Shown piece by piece: positions 35,022 through 44,267 of a stretch of 64,000 nt of DNA. The first letter of the stretch is position 1. Each line of letters begins with the position of its first letter. The position numbers and the translations under genes are program-made. The stretch lies in assembly GCF_035917415.1 (NCBI RefSeq), contig NZ_CP109073.1, positions 5,006,501 through 5,070,500 of the forward strand, written 5' to 3'. The notes under the pieces were generated by a model. It was not told the origin of the DNA, searched no databases, and was given only the letters and a program-made list of their open reading frames with translations. The stretch is from Streptomyces sp. NBC_01803 (GTDB lineage: Bacteria; Actinomycetota; Actinomycetes; Streptomycetales; Streptomycetaceae).

Positions 35022-36890
35022 TCAGGGGCGGAAGCGCAGGACCTGGGGGTCGTGGTCGCTCGCCTGGTCCGCGAACTCGGCGTTGATGTGCACGATGTCG
35101 TAGTCGTACCGGCGGATCGCGGGGGAGACCAGCGTCTGGTCGAGCACCTGCGAGTTGCCCTGGAAGACGTACGTGTAGCGCTCGTCGCGCGGCAGGGAGG
35201 TGACCGCGCTCTCCAGCGCGCCGCCCGCCGTCAGGGCCTCGGTGGTGGCGGAGAACTCGAAGTCGTTGATGTCCCCGAGCACCACCACCCGCGCCGTCCG
35301 CTGCGCCGAACGGACCTCCCGCACGAAGTCGTTGACCGCCTGGGCCTGCCGGAGCCGCTGGTCCTCGGAGGAGCGGGCGGGCGGCTGGTAACGGCCGTAC
35401 AGCGGCTGGTCGCCGCCCTTGGAGGCGAAGTGGTTCGCGACGACGATGACCGTCTCGCCCCGGAAGGTGAACTCGGCGGCCAGCGGCTTGCGGCTGTCCT
35501 CCCAAGCCGCGTTCGCCGGATCGATCCGGCCGGGGGAGAGGGTGAGACGGGCCCGGCCGCGCTCCTTGACCACGCCGGTCGGAGTGGTGGCGTCGCCGCC
35601 CGCGCGGTCGGTGAACGAGACCCGCTCCGGGTTGAAGAGGAAGACGTTGCGGATGTTGCCGCCCGGCTGGCCGCCGTCCTGGCCGTCCACCGGGTCGATG
35701 CTCCGCCACTCGTAACGCGGGCCGCCCGCCGCGACGACCGCGTCCGTGAACCGCTGAAGGGTCTGGTCGGCGGCCACCGTGCCGTCGTTCGTCGGGCCGT
35801 TGTTGTCCTGGATCTCCTCCAGGGCGAGGATGTCCGGCGAGGCCAGGTGCTCCACGACGCCGGCGGCCAGCCGGTCGAACTTCTCCTGGGCGTTGCCCGG
35901 GTGCAGGTTCTCCACGTTGTACGTGGCCACGGCCAGCTCGTCCGCGCGCTGCGGGCGGGTCGTCTCCGGCTCCAGGTCGCCCGGGGTGACCTCGCCGAGA
36001 GCCCGGGCCGCCAGCACGTACCCGCCGAACTCGTCGTAATCCAGCGGCCCTTCGGTCGGGCCGGTCAGCACGTCCCCGACGTTCGCGGTCGGGAACGGCT
36101 GCTGCGCCACCGGCACCAGCGCCTCGATCTTCAGGCGGCCCGGGTTCTGTTCGGTGTAGGAGGCGTACCGGGAGCCGCCGCTCGCCGTCCGGTTCCGCTC
36201 CGGATCCAGCGTCACCCACAGCTCGTAGAACGAGGTGCTCGGGCCGACGACGGGCGCGTCACCGATCGTGACGTTCATGCCCTCAAGGGACTCATAGAGG
36301 TCCAGCGCGTAGGTGTCCGGGGCGAGTTCGAGGCCCTCGACGCTGTCGTCGGCCGCCGGGTCGCCGGCCGGGGCGTACGCGCGCGGCAGGGTGTCGGCGT
36401 CCAGCACGACGGGCGCGGGCAGTTCGTTCCCCGAGGAGCGGACGGTGACCGTGGGGCGGGATATCTGGGTGACCGACTGGCCGCCGGACGCGACGCCGCC
36501 GTAGTAGAACTCGCCGACCGTGCCCGAGACCAGCACGTCGTCGCCCACCGCCACCCGGGGGGTCGAGCTGGTGAAGACGAAGATCCCCTCGCTGGTGGCC
36601 GCCGAGCCGTCCGCCTCCGGGTCCTGTAGCCAGAAGCCGCGCGAGCCGTAGGCGCGCACGCCCGTGACGATGCCCGACACGTTCGTGACCTGTGCTCCCA
36701 CGTACGGTGACAGCCGGGTCGAGCCCTGGATGTCGCGGACGCGCGGGGTGTCGACGGCCTGCGCGTCAGCCGCCGACGAGGCGGGCGGCGCGAGCAGGGT
36801 GCCGCCCAGCGCGGCGACGACGAGGGCCCCGACCGCGACGGATCCGCGGAGCGGGCGGGAACGGTGTGCTGCGGACGGTGCTGCGGACAA
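35022..36890 (-). CDS. Secreted endonuclease/exonuclease/phosphatase-family nuclease
   Basis: Extracellular nuclease of 622 residues, similar in layout to ExeM/NucH enzymes. Signal peptide about 1-40; an OB-fold-like domain about 45-210 (VRDIQGSTRLSPYVGAQVTN, VSGIVTGV); the catalytic EEP domain about 320-622 with VATYNVENL, LALEEIQDN (metal-binding Glu), VVANHFASK, VVLGDINDF and SDHDPQVLRF at the C-terminus, the last carrying the catalytic Asp-His pair. The start is a TTG with GAGG upstream. It probably degrades extracellular DNA or releases phosphate, fitting the PhoX gene further on. Confidence 0.9.
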   Translation of the reverse strand: MSAAPSAAHRSRPLRGSVAVGALVVAALGGTLLAPPASSAADAQAVDTPRVRDIQGSTRLSPYVGAQVTNVSGIVTGVRAYGSRGFWLQDPEADGSAATSEGIFVFTSSTPRVAVGDDVLVSGTVGEFYYGGVASGGQSVTQISRPTVTVRSSGNELPAPVVLDADTLPRAYAPAGDPAADDSVEGLELAPDTYALDLYESLEGMNVTIGDAPVVGPSTSFYELWVTLDPERNRTASGGSRYASYTEQNPGRLKIEALVPVAQQPFPTANVGDVLTGPTEGPLDYDEFGGYVLAARALGEVTPGDLEPETTRPQRADELAVATYNVENLHPGNAQEKFDRLAAGVVEHLASPDILALEEIQDNNGPTNDGTVAADQTLQRFTDAVVAAGGPRYEWRSIDPVDGQDGGQPGGNIRNVFLFNPERVSFTDRAGGDATTPTGVVKERGRARLTLSPGRIDPANAAWEDSRKPLAAEFTFRGETVIVVANHFASKGGDQPLYGRYQPPARSSEDQRLRQAQAVNDFVREVRSAQRTARVVVLGDINDFEFSATTEALTAGGALESAVTSLPRDERYTYVFQGNSQVLDQTLVSPAIRRYDYDIVHINAEFADQASDHDPQVLRFRP

Positions 36891-37189
36891 GGGGTGCCTC
36901 CGGACGGGCGCGTTGCCGAGTGCTGCCTCTACGCGCGTAAAGCTCCCGTAGGGGCAAGGGCGTTGTCAACGGTCGTCGGGCAGCGGCCGGGAAGCCGCCC
37001 GGCAGCCGTCGCGGAACGGGCCGGTGAACGAGCCGGTGAACGGGTGGGCGCTGATCCGCTGGCGGTCCGTCAGACCGCTTGACAGCTACGGCTGTTCGCC
37101 CGGCGCGATGAGAGGCGGGCTCGCCGCGCGGAGCCGCGTCCGCTGATCTAGGCTGGTAACCGCCCAGCTCGCCGCGATGAGGAGCGATC
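36891..37189. other. Divergent intergenic region with promoter elements
   Basis: About 300 bp between the secreted nuclease gene (minus) and the acidic protein gene (plus). TTGACA at 37079-37084 and TAGGCT at 37149-37154 look like promoter hexamers but their spacing is not that of one promoter. GAGGAG before the GTG at 37190 is a clear ribosome site. Confidence 0.4.
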
Positions 37190-38782
37190 GTGAACCCCGG
37201 TGACGACCGTCCCGTTATGCCGCCCGTGCGGCTCCCCGCAGAGGCCGAGCTGGCGCGCGACGCGCTCGCCGCGCCGCTGCTCGCCCGCGCCGCCTCGCTC
37301 GCCCGCTGGACGCGCCCCGGCACGCCGGTCGGCGCCGGCGGCGAGCTGCTGACCGCCGGGCTCAAGGGCGCGGTGACCCACCTCGGTCTGGACGAGGACC
37401 AGGACGGCGAGGCGCTGGCCGCCGACGCCTGGCACTTCGCGGTGGACACCGGCCTGGTGGAGATCACCGAGACCGGCGCGGAGACCGACGGCGGCGAGGA
37501 CCCGGCGGTGGCCGGCACCGCCGCGCCGGGCGAGGAGCTGGCCCAGCTCACCGGGGGTGGCCCCGGCGATGTGCTGGAGCTCTGGGCCGCCGGTGTCGAC
37601 GCCGTGCTCGACGACGCCGCGACCCCCACCTTCGAGGAGATGCTCGGGGACCTCGGCGGCCTGGACGGCGCGGTCAGCCCGGACGGCGAGATCGACCCGG
37701 ACGCCATCGACCTGGACGCGCTGGCCTGGGACCAGGAGGAGGCGGCCGGCTTCCTGGACGCGGCGCTCGGCAGCCTGTATCTCTTCGCCGTCACGGACGA
37801 GGCCGGGCAGGCCGCCTCGATGGTGCCGCTGCCGATGGTCGCCGCCGCCTCGCTCGTGCCCGAGGACATGGATGAGCTGTCCGCCGAGGCGCTGGATGAG
37901 CTGTCGGAGGCGGTGCTGAAGCTCGACGGGCAGTTCCGCGCGCTGGCCGGGACCGGGCTGCTGGACTACCAGCCGGTGGACGACTCCGTGCTGGTCGACG
38001 GCGAGCCGGACGAACGCGCCGCCGACGGCGAGGACTTCGCGGGCGGGTCGGGCGCGCCGGGCGGGTCGGGCGCGCTGGACGCGCCGGGCCAGGACGGCGA
38101 CGAGGAGGACCTCAGCCGGTACGGGCTGGCCCGGCTGACCCCGCTCGGGCTCTGGGCGGTGCGGCGGCGGATGCGGGAGGCCGGGCTGGAGGCGCCGGTG
38201 ATCGGCGAGCTGGCCGGGCGCGACGCGGCGGCGCTGCTGGCCGCCCTGCCGTTCCGCCCGGAGCCGGCGGCGAACGAGGAGGCCGGGCTGTGGCTGGCGG
38301 GCCGCGAGCCGCTGGACGCGGCGCGTGAGCTGCTGGCCGCCGCCCGGGGCGTGGACGAGGAGGGGCCGGGGCGGCGCTTCGGCTGTCAGCTGGTGCTCTC
38401 GCTCCTCGACCCGCGGGCCGAGCCCGCGGTGCGCGAGGTGCTGGACGACCGGGAGCTGGGCGGCCTGGCCCGGGTGTGGCTGGCCGAGCGCGGCGTGGCC
38501 GGTATTCCCGAGCCGGACGAGGACATGATCTTCTGGCTGACGGTCGACACGCTGGCCGCGCAGCTGCTGCCGTTCGGCGTCGAGGAGGACGCGGCCGAGC
38601 TTCAGGAGCTGGTCTCCGGACTGGCCCGCCAGCACAGCGAGTTCTTCGACCGGGCCTGGCGCTCGGACCACCCCGCGACGGCGGACGTCCTGGAGGCCGT
38701 GGGCCGGGTCCATCCGGACAAGCAGCTGGCGAAGCGGGCCCGCAAGGCGGCCTTCAAGGCCCGCTCCCGGCGCGGCGAGTAG
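37190..38782 (+). CDS. Conserved acidic hypothetical protein
   Basis: Cytoplasmic protein of 530 residues, very rich in Ala, Leu, Asp and Glu, almost entirely helical, with an acidic Gly-rich linker around 280-305 (FAGGSGAPGGSGALDAPG) dividing two lobes. I recall similar proteins across Streptomyces without assigned function. The C-terminal lobe (LRQ/ALL repeats such as [15 protein letters not shown]) looks like HEAT or TPR-like repeats. GTG start with GAGGAG upstream. Its last 29 bp overlap the end of a convergent gene. Confidence 0.85.
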   Translation: MNPGDDRPVMPPVRLPAEAELARDALAAPLLARAASLARWTRPGTPVGAGGELLTAGLKGAVTHLGLDEDQDGEALAADAWHFAVDTGLVEITETGAETDGGEDPAVAGTAAPGEELAQLTGGGPGDVLELWAAGVDAVLDDAATPTFEEMLGDLGGLDGAVSPDGEIDPDAIDLDALAWDQEEAAGFLDAALGSLYLFAVTDEAGQAASMVPLPMVAAASLVPEDMDELSAEALDELSEAVLKLDGQFRALAGTGLLDYQPVDDSVLVDGEPDERAADGEDFAGGSGAPGGSGALDAPGQDGDEEDLSRYGLARLTPLGLWAVRRRMREAGLEAPVIGELAGRDAAALLAALPFRPEPAANEEAGLWLAGREPLDAARELLAAARGVDEEGPGRRFGCQLVLSLLDPRAEPAVREVLDDRELGGLARVWLAERGVAGIPEPDEDMIFWLTVDTLAAQLLPFGVEEDAAELQELVSGLARQHSEFFDRAWRSDHPATADVLEAVGRVHPDKQLAKRARKAAFKARSRRGE

Positions 38783-39674
38783 CGGCCGGGGACGAACGGC
38801 GGCCTACCGGTCGGCTCGCCGGTCGGCCTACCGGGCCGACCCGTTGGGCCGGTCCAGCGGGGGACCACATCGGTGGGTCGGTGGTGAACGCGCCACCCAG
38901 GCGGGCGTGTTCAGGCCGGGTTCGGTCCGGCGGGCCGGCCGCCGGCAGCCGGGCGGCGAACGGCTCGGAGTCGTCCGCCGGTTCGTAGCCCAGGGCGCGG
39001 GCGGGGGCGAGGTCCCACACGCCGCGGGTGTTGGCGGAGGAGCCGAACACCACGGTGTGGCCCACGTGTTCCGCGCTCAGCGCCGCGTGGACCAGCCGAG
39101 CCGCGTCCGCCGGGCTCAGCCAGATCGACAGCTCACGCACCGAGGTCGGCTCGGGGGAGCAGGTGCCGATGCGGACCGAGACCGTTTCCAGGCCGTGCCG
39201 GTCCCAGTACAGCTGGGCCAGGTCCTCCCCGAAGCATTTGGACAGGCCGTAGAACGTGTCGGGCCGGTGCGGGGTGCCGACCGGGATCGGCGGGGCGCCC
39301 GGCGCCGGCCAGGGCGTGAAACCGACCGCGTGATTGCTCGACGCGAAGACGATCCGCCGCACGCCCTCGGCCCGCGCCGCCTCGTACAGGCGGTAGGTGC
39401 CCTCGACGTTGGCGCGCAGGATCTCCGCGAACGACGCCTCCAGCGGGATGCCCGCGAGGTGCACCACCGCGTCGGCGCCGCGCAACGCCGCCCGCAGCGC
39501 GTCGTCGCCCGCGGGGTCGGCCAGGTCGAGGACGACCGCGTCCCGGTCGTCGGCCACCGGCACGGCGTCCAGCGACCGGAGCGCGTACCCGTGGGGCGGC
39601 AGCAGCGCGCGCAGCATCGTGCCGATGCCGCCCGCGGCACCGGTGAGCAGCACCGTCGGCGTTCCGTCGGTCAT
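38754..39674 (-). CDS. NAD-dependent epimerase/dehydratase, uronate dehydrogenase-like
   Basis: Short-chain dehydrogenase-type enzyme of 306 residues. Rossmann motif TGAAGGIG (about 10-17), DLADPAGDDALRAALRGADAVVHLAG, FASSNHAVGF and catalytic YGLSK (about 141-145) match uronate dehydrogenases, which oxidise glucuronate or galacturonate. The normal end (LGGAFT) is near residue 262; the last 41 residues are a Pro/Arg/Ser-rich extension that overlaps the convergent acidic protein gene, suggesting loss of the ancestral stop. ATG 39674 is preceded by GGGGAGA. Confidence 0.88.
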   Translation of the reverse strand: MTDGTPTVLLTGAAGGIGTMLRALLPPHGYALRSLDAVPVADDRDAVVLDLADPAGDDALRAALRGADAVVHLAGIPLEASFAEILRANVEGTYRLYEAARAEGVRRIVFASSNHAVGFTPWPAPGAPPIPVGTPHRPDTFYGLSKCFGEDLAQLYWDRHGLETVSVRIGTCSPEPTSVRELSIWLSPADAARLVHAALSAEHVGHTVVFGSSANTRGVWDLAPARALGYEPADDSEPFAARLPAAGPPDRTRPEHARLGGAFTTDPPMWSPAGPAQRVGPVGRPASRPVGRRSSPAATRRAGSGP

Positions 39675-39839
39675 CCCGTCTCCCCTGAAGTCTCCCGCCA
39701 AGCGAGCAACACACACATAACGTCCACGCCAAGAGCGCAATTCCGTAACGGTGCGGCTGGTGTTACCCGCCCAAAACCTTCCGCCCGTGCCCAGCGGGCA
39801 GAATCCGGGAGCCCACAACCGCTTCATAAGGATCCAGCC

Positions 39840-41240
39840 ATGCCGTTGCGACGCCTGGACGACTACTTCCACATCTCCGAACGAGGCTCCACACTCAGCC
39901 GGGAAGTGCGGGGCGGCTTCGCCACGTTCTTCACGATGGCCTACATCCTGGTGCTCAACCCGATCATCCTCGGCAGCGCCCAGGACGTACACGGCAACCA
40001 GCTCTCGTTCGAGCAGATAGTCACCGTCACCGCCCTGGTCGCCGCGATCATGACCGTCCTGATGGGCATCACGGCCAACCTGCCGCTGGCGCTCGCCGCC
40101 GGGCTCGGCATCAACGCGATGGTGGCGTTCCAGATCGCGCCGCGCATGTCGTGGCCGGACGCGATGGGGCTGGTGGTCCTGGAGGGGATCATCGTCTGCG
40201 TGCTGTCCGCGACCGGGCTGCGGGAGGCGGTGATGAACGCGATCCCCGCCGCGCTGAAGCAGGCCATCGGCGTGGGTATCGGGCTGTTCATCGCCCTGAT
40301 CGGCTTCGTGGACGCGGGCTTCACCATCGGCCACGAGGGGGCGCCGCCGCTGACCCTGGGCGCCGGGGGCGAGTTGGCCGGCTGGCCCGTGCTGGCGTTC
40401 TGCCTCGGCCTGCTGCTGACCCTGGCCCTGCTCGCCCGCCGGGTGAAGGGCGCGATCCTCCTCAGTATCCTGGCCACGACCGTCTTCGCGATCGTCGTCA
40501 ACGCGATCGCGGACGTGCCGGACGAGGCGTGGGGGCTGACCGTTCCCGAGGTGCCGGACGACCTGGCCGCCTCGCCCGACTTCGGTCTGCTGGGGAACTT
40601 CAGCCTGTTCGGCGCGTTCGGCGAGGTCAGCTTCGTGACCGCCGTGCTGCTGATCTTCACGCTGTTCCTGACGGACTTCTTCGACACCATGGGCACCGCG
40701 GTCGGCGTCACCAGCGAGGCCGGGCTGCTGGACGAGGAGGGCCGGGTGCCGCGCCTGGGCCGGCTGCTGTTCGTGGACGGCCTGGCCGCCGCGGCCGGCG
40801 GCGCCGCGTCCGCCTCCTCCAACACCTCCTACATCGAGTCCGCCGCGGGCGTCGGCGAGGGCGCCAGGACCGGCGCCGCGAACGTGGTCACCGGCGGACT
40901 GTTCGCCCTGGCCCTCTTCTTCGCGCCGCTGGCCGCCGTCGTCCCCTCGCAGGCCGCCGCGCCCGCGCTCGTCGCGGTCGGCTTCCTGATGATGGTGCAG
41001 GTCGGCCGGATCGACTGGAACGACTACTCGGTGGGCATCCCGGCCTTCGTCACCATCGCCGTCATGCCGTTCACGTACTCGATCACCAACGGCATCGGCG
41101 CCGGCTTCATCGCCTATGTCGTGCTGAAGGCGATCCTGGGCCGCCCGCGCGAGGTGAGCTGGCTGCTGTGGCTGGCCGCCGGGCTCTTCCTCGTCTACTT
41201 CGGCATCGACCCGGTCGAGCAGCTCTTCGACGTCGACTGA
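39840..41240 (+). CDS. NCS2-family purine permease (AzgA-like)
   Basis: Membrane permease of 466 residues with 12-14 hydrophobic helices, similar to the adenine/guanine/hypoxanthine permeases of the AzgA branch. Family sequences include FTMAYILVLNPIIL (about 34-47), AAGLGINAMVAF, LFLTDFFDTMGTAVGVTSEAG and SSNTSYIESAAGVGEGARTG (about 326-345). ATAAGGA lies upstream of the ATG. The NUDIX gene begins inside its stop (TGATG), so purine uptake and nucleotide clean-up may be coordinated. Confidence 0.94.
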   Translation: MPLRRLDDYFHISERGSTLSREVRGGFATFFTMAYILVLNPIILGSAQDVHGNQLSFEQIVTVTALVAAIMTVLMGITANLPLALAAGLGINAMVAFQIAPRMSWPDAMGLVVLEGIIVCVLSATGLREAVMNAIPAALKQAIGVGIGLFIALIGFVDAGFTIGHEGAPPLTLGAGGELAGWPVLAFCLGLLLTLALLARRVKGAILLSILATTVFAIVVNAIADVPDEAWGLTVPEVPDDLAASPDFGLLGNFSLFGAFGEVSFVTAVLLIFTLFLTDFFDTMGTAVGVTSEAGLLDEEGRVPRLGRLLFVDGLAAAAGGAASASSNTSYIESAAGVGEGARTGAANVVTGGLFALALFFAPLAAVVPSQAAAPALVAVGFLMMVQVGRIDWNDYSVGIPAFVTIAVMPFTYSITNGIGAGFIAYVVLKAILGRPREVSWLLWLAAGLFLVYFGIDPVEQLFDVD

Positions 41241-41722
41241 TGCGGTTCCCCCGACGGGTGGCACGCCGGTCGGCGCGCGTCCTCCTCCTGGACGGCGCCG
41301 ACCGGCTGCTGCTGTTCCGGATGACCGACGGTTTGTGGCTGACACCGGGCGGGGGCGTGCGGTGGCACGAGACGCTGCGGGCGGCGGCGGCACGGGAGGT
41401 GTGGGAAGAGGCCGGACTACGGGTCGCGCCGCGCGCGCTGGGGCGGCGGGTGGCGTGGACCGGCGGTCACGCCGATCTCGGCTGGAAGCGCGGCCTGTTC
41501 GAGGACCACTTCTTCCTGCACCGGGTGGCCCGGCACGAGGTGGACACCAGCCGCATGGAGGAGTTCGAACGCGGCGCGACGACCGGCCACCGCTGGTGGC
41601 CGGTGGCGGAGTTGGCCACGACGGAGGAGCGGGTCGTCCCCTTCGGCCTGGTTTCGCTGCTCACCGCCATCCTGACGGGCCATGTCCCGGACGAGCCGGT
41701 CACGTTGCCCTGGCACCACTGA
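41240..41722 (+). CDS. NUDIX hydrolase
   Basis: A 160-residue NUDIX enzyme, probably cleaving a nucleoside diphosphate derivative. The Nudix box runs from GGGVRWHETLRAAAAREVWEE (split here at about 37-57), with the conserved REVWEEAG metal-binding core. Its ATG overlaps the permease stop by TGATG. Substrate cannot be told from sequence. Confidence 0.9.
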   Translation: MRFPRRVARRSARVLLLDGADRLLLFRMTDGLWLTPGGGVRWHETLRAAAAREVWEEAGLRVAPRALGRRVAWTGGHADLGWKRGLFEDHFFLHRVARHEVDTSRMEEFERGATTGHRWWPVAELATTEERVVPFGLVSLLTAILTGHVPDEPVTLPWHH

Positions 41723-41743
41723 CGCCCATCCGGACGCGGCGGG

Positions 41744-41893
41744 TCAGCTCTGGAGGCTGGCGACGAACGCGGCCCATGAGCGGGTGGGGACGGACAGGAC
41801 GGCGCGTGCGGGGGTCTCGCTGTCCCGCACCGGGACGCTGACCGGGACGTCGGACCCGACCTCCACGCACATCTCCTGATTGCTGCCGGCTCG
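41744..41893 (-). pseudogene. DUF397 protein remnant (N-terminally lost)
   Basis: On the minus strand 49 codons read RAGSNQEMCVEVGSDV and continue through VPVRDSETPARAVLS and SWAAFVASLQS to a TGA, the C-terminal two thirds of a DUF397 protein. An in-frame TGA at 41894-41896 precedes it and no start codon with ribosome site is available, so the N-terminal WRKSS.S part is lost. DUF397 genes normally pair with an XRE-family regulator; none is present. Confidence 0.7.
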
Positions 41894-42090
41894 TCACCGG
41901 ACTCAACCGCTGCACCGAAGCCGATCTCACGACCGGCATCGGACAGTCCTCCGGCCGCAACAGCTGACGGAACCCCCACCGTCGGCCGACTGCCCCCGCC
42001 GCTGTTCCGGACGACCGACGGTTCGCCGCCCTCACCGCCGCGGCTGACGCCGGGTGGTGGTGGTGACCGCGGCCCGGTGCCGTTTGAGCA

Positions 42091-42173
42091 GGTGAACCGG
42101 GGCGGTGAAGCATCCGTATGTATGAAGATGGCCATTCGTTCACCTTGGTGGTCACTCCGGGCCACCGTTCGCT
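42091..42173 (+). promoter_or_regulatory. PHO-box-like direct repeats upstream of phoX
   Basis: GTTCACC at 42138-42144 is followed at 11-bp steps by TGGTCAC (42149) and GGCCACC (42160), resembling the 11-bp PhoP direct-repeat units of streptomycetes. Further upstream GGTGAAC (42091-42097) and GGTGAAG (42104-42110) are the same heptamer on the other strand, 13 bp apart. The gene downstream encodes a phosphatase. Confidence 0.5.
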
Positions 42174-42227
42174 CCTAGCCTCACAGGAGCATCACCGACG
42201 GCACACATGAGCAAGTGAGGATCCGCG

Positions 42228-44183
42228 ATGTCAGGACTGCCCCCGGTTTTTCCCGCGATCGATCCGGATGACGTGAGCTCGAACAGCTCCGGGAACCGGG
42301 CGTTCGGGGAGATCGTCGAGAAGCGGATGTCCCGCCGGGTCGCGCTCATGGGCGGGACCGCCGCGGCGGCCGGGTTCCTGGTCGCGGCGACCGCCGGAGC
42401 GGGTACGGCCGGTGCGAGCACGCCGGTCCACGGCGGCCAGGTCGGTGGCGGCGGCCGGCCGCCGCGGGCGCTGCTCGGGTTCGAGGCCGTGCCGACATCG
42501 ACGGCCGACACGTTCACCGTTCCGGCGGGCTACGAGACCCAGGTGATCATTCCCTGGGGCACCTCGATCCGGCCGGACGGCCCGGCGTGGCGCAAGGACG
42601 GCGGGAACTCCGCCGACGAGCAGGCGCAGCAGGTCGGCATGAACCACGACGGCATGCACTTCTTCCCGCTCGGGTCCGGCCGCCGGGGCAGCCGACGCGG
42701 CATGCTGGTGCTCAACCACGAGTACGTCGACCAGGAGCTGCTGTTCCCCGACGGCTCCGCGACGATGACCCCCGAGAAGGTGCGCAAGGCGCTCGCCGCG
42801 CACGGTGTCAGCGTGGTGGAGATCGAGGAGCGCGACGGCGAGTGGCGTGTCGTGGACTCCCGACGCGCGCGCCGGATCACCGGTTCGACGCCGGTCGACT
42901 TCTCCGGGCCGGTCACGGCGAGCCACCCCGGCCTGCGCGCCGCCGACGAGCCGCGCGGCACGCTGAACAACTGCTCCAACGGCTACACGCCGTGGGGCAC
43001 TTACCTGGCGTGCGAGGAGAATTGGAACAACTACTTCGGCACCCAGGACGCCACCTGGCAGCCCACCGCCTCGCAGTCCCGCTACGGCGTCTCCAAGAGC
43101 GGCGGCGGCTTCCGCTGGCACCTGGCCGACCCGCGCTTCGACCTGGCGGCCAACCCCAACGAGATCAACCGGTTCGGCTGGATCGTCGAGATCGATCCGA
43201 TGAACCCGAACGCCAAGCCCGTCAAGCGCACCGCGCTCGGCCGCGTCAAGCACGAGGGCTGCACGGTCACCGAGTCGCGGGGCCGCGTCGTCGCCTACAC
43301 CGGTGACGACCAGGACGGCGACTACATCTACAAGTTCGTCGGCCAGGGCCACTGGCGCGCGCAGCGGGCGCTCGGCCGCAGCCCGCTGGACCACGGCACG
43401 CTGTACGTGGCGCGCTTCGAGGACGACGGCACCGGCTCCTGGCTGCCCCTGGCGCACGGCACCGGGGCGCTGACGAGCGCGAACGGCTGGGCCGACCAGG
43501 CGGACGTGCTGCTGCGCACCCGCGAGGCGGCCGACGCGGTGGGCGCCACCAAGATGGACCGGCCGGAGTGGATCGCGGTCAACCCCGAGAACCAGGACGT
43601 CTACTGCACCCTCACCAACGGCAGCGGCTGGAACAGCGCCGTCAGCCCGCGCGAGCCCAACCCGTACGGTCACATCGTCCGCTGGACGGAGAAGGACGGC
43701 GACAACACCGCCACCACCTTCGACTGGGACATCTTCGTCCTGGCCGGTGACCCGGCGTACGACCCGCAGGCCGGGACCGACGCGAGCAACGTCTTCGGCT
43801 CCCCCGACGGTCTGGGGTTCGACGGCGACGGCCGGCTGTGGATCATGACGGACGTCTCCAACTCCTCGCAGAACCTGGCCGCCAAGGGCTACGACCGCAT
43901 CGGCAACAACCAGATGCTGGCCGCCGACCCGCGCACCGGCGAGATCCGCCGCTTCCTCACCGGCCCGCGCGGCTGCGAGATCACCGGCCTGGCCTTCACC
44001 CCGGACCAGCGGACGCTGTTCGTCAACGTCCAGCACCCGGGCGAGGCGACGACGGCCTGGGGTACGCCGACGCCGGAGAACCCGCGCGCGGTCAGCAACT
44101 GGCCCGATTTCGACCCGGCGGGCCGTCCGCGCTCGGCCACCGTCGTCATCCGCCGCACGGACGGCGGCGTGATCGGCGCCTGA
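42228..44183 (+). CDS. PhoX-family alkaline phosphatase (DUF839), Tat-exported
   Basis: Calcium- and iron-dependent alkaline phosphatase family, 651 residues. The N-terminus carries a twin-arginine motif (MSRRVALMGG, about 34-43) followed by an Ala-rich hydrophobic stretch, so the folded enzyme is exported by Tat. Typical PhoX sequences are VLNHEYVDQELLFPDG, NNCSNGYTPWGTYLACEENW (about 246-265), HEGCTVTESRGRVVAYTGDD and FGSPDGLGFDGDGRLW. PHO-box-like repeats upstream suggest control by PhoP. A bidirectional hairpin follows. Confidence 0.93.
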   Translation: MSGLPPVFPAIDPDDVSSNSSGNRAFGEIVEKRMSRRVALMGGTAAAAGFLVAATAGAGTAGASTPVHGGQVGGGGRPPRALLGFEAVPTSTADTFTVPAGYETQVIIPWGTSIRPDGPAWRKDGGNSADEQAQQVGMNHDGMHFFPLGSGRRGSRRGMLVLNHEYVDQELLFPDGSATMTPEKVRKALAAHGVSVVEIEERDGEWRVVDSRRARRITGSTPVDFSGPVTASHPGLRAADEPRGTLNNCSNGYTPWGTYLACEENWNNYFGTQDATWQPTASQSRYGVSKSGGGFRWHLADPRFDLAANPNEINRFGWIVEIDPMNPNAKPVKRTALGRVKHEGCTVTESRGRVVAYTGDDQDGDYIYKFVGQGHWRAQRALGRSPLDHGTLYVARFEDDGTGSWLPLAHGTGALTSANGWADQADVLLRTREAADAVGATKMDRPEWIAVNPENQDVYCTLTNGSGWNSAVSPREPNPYGHIVRWTEKDGDNTATTFDWDIFVLAGDPAYDPQAGTDASNVFGSPDGLGFDGDGRLWIMTDVSNSSQNLAAKGYDRIGNNQMLAADPRTGEIRRFLTGPRGCEITGLAFTPDQRTLFVNVQHPGEATTAWGTPTPENPRAVSNWPDFDPAGRPRSATVVIRRTDGGVIGA

Positions 44184-44202
44184 ACGCGCCCCCATGACGG
44201 CT

Positions 44203-44245
44203 GAGGCTCTGAACTCCCCACTGACCACGGGGCGTTCAGGGCCTC
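44203..44245. terminator. Bidirectional terminator between phoX and the PP2C phosphatase gene
   Basis: GAGGCTCTGAACTCCCC (44203-44219) pairs with GGGGCGTTCAGGGCCTC (44229-44245) with one mismatch and one G-T pair around a 9-bp loop. It lies between convergent genes. Confidence 0.8.
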
Positions 44246-44267
44246 GGTCGTTCCGTCCGGGACGGCG

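Noticed and set aside
39675..41393. Minus-strand extension of the epimerase frame across the purine permease gene
   Set aside because: The recognisable Rossmann start MTDGTPTVLLTGAAGG lies at 39674; the upstream part is antisense to the permease and rich in Gln/Arg/Asp-His typical of shadows.
41700..42155. 151-codon minus-strand ORF
   Set aside because: Composition is shadow-like; the DUF397 remnant lies in a different frame of the same strand and is better supported.
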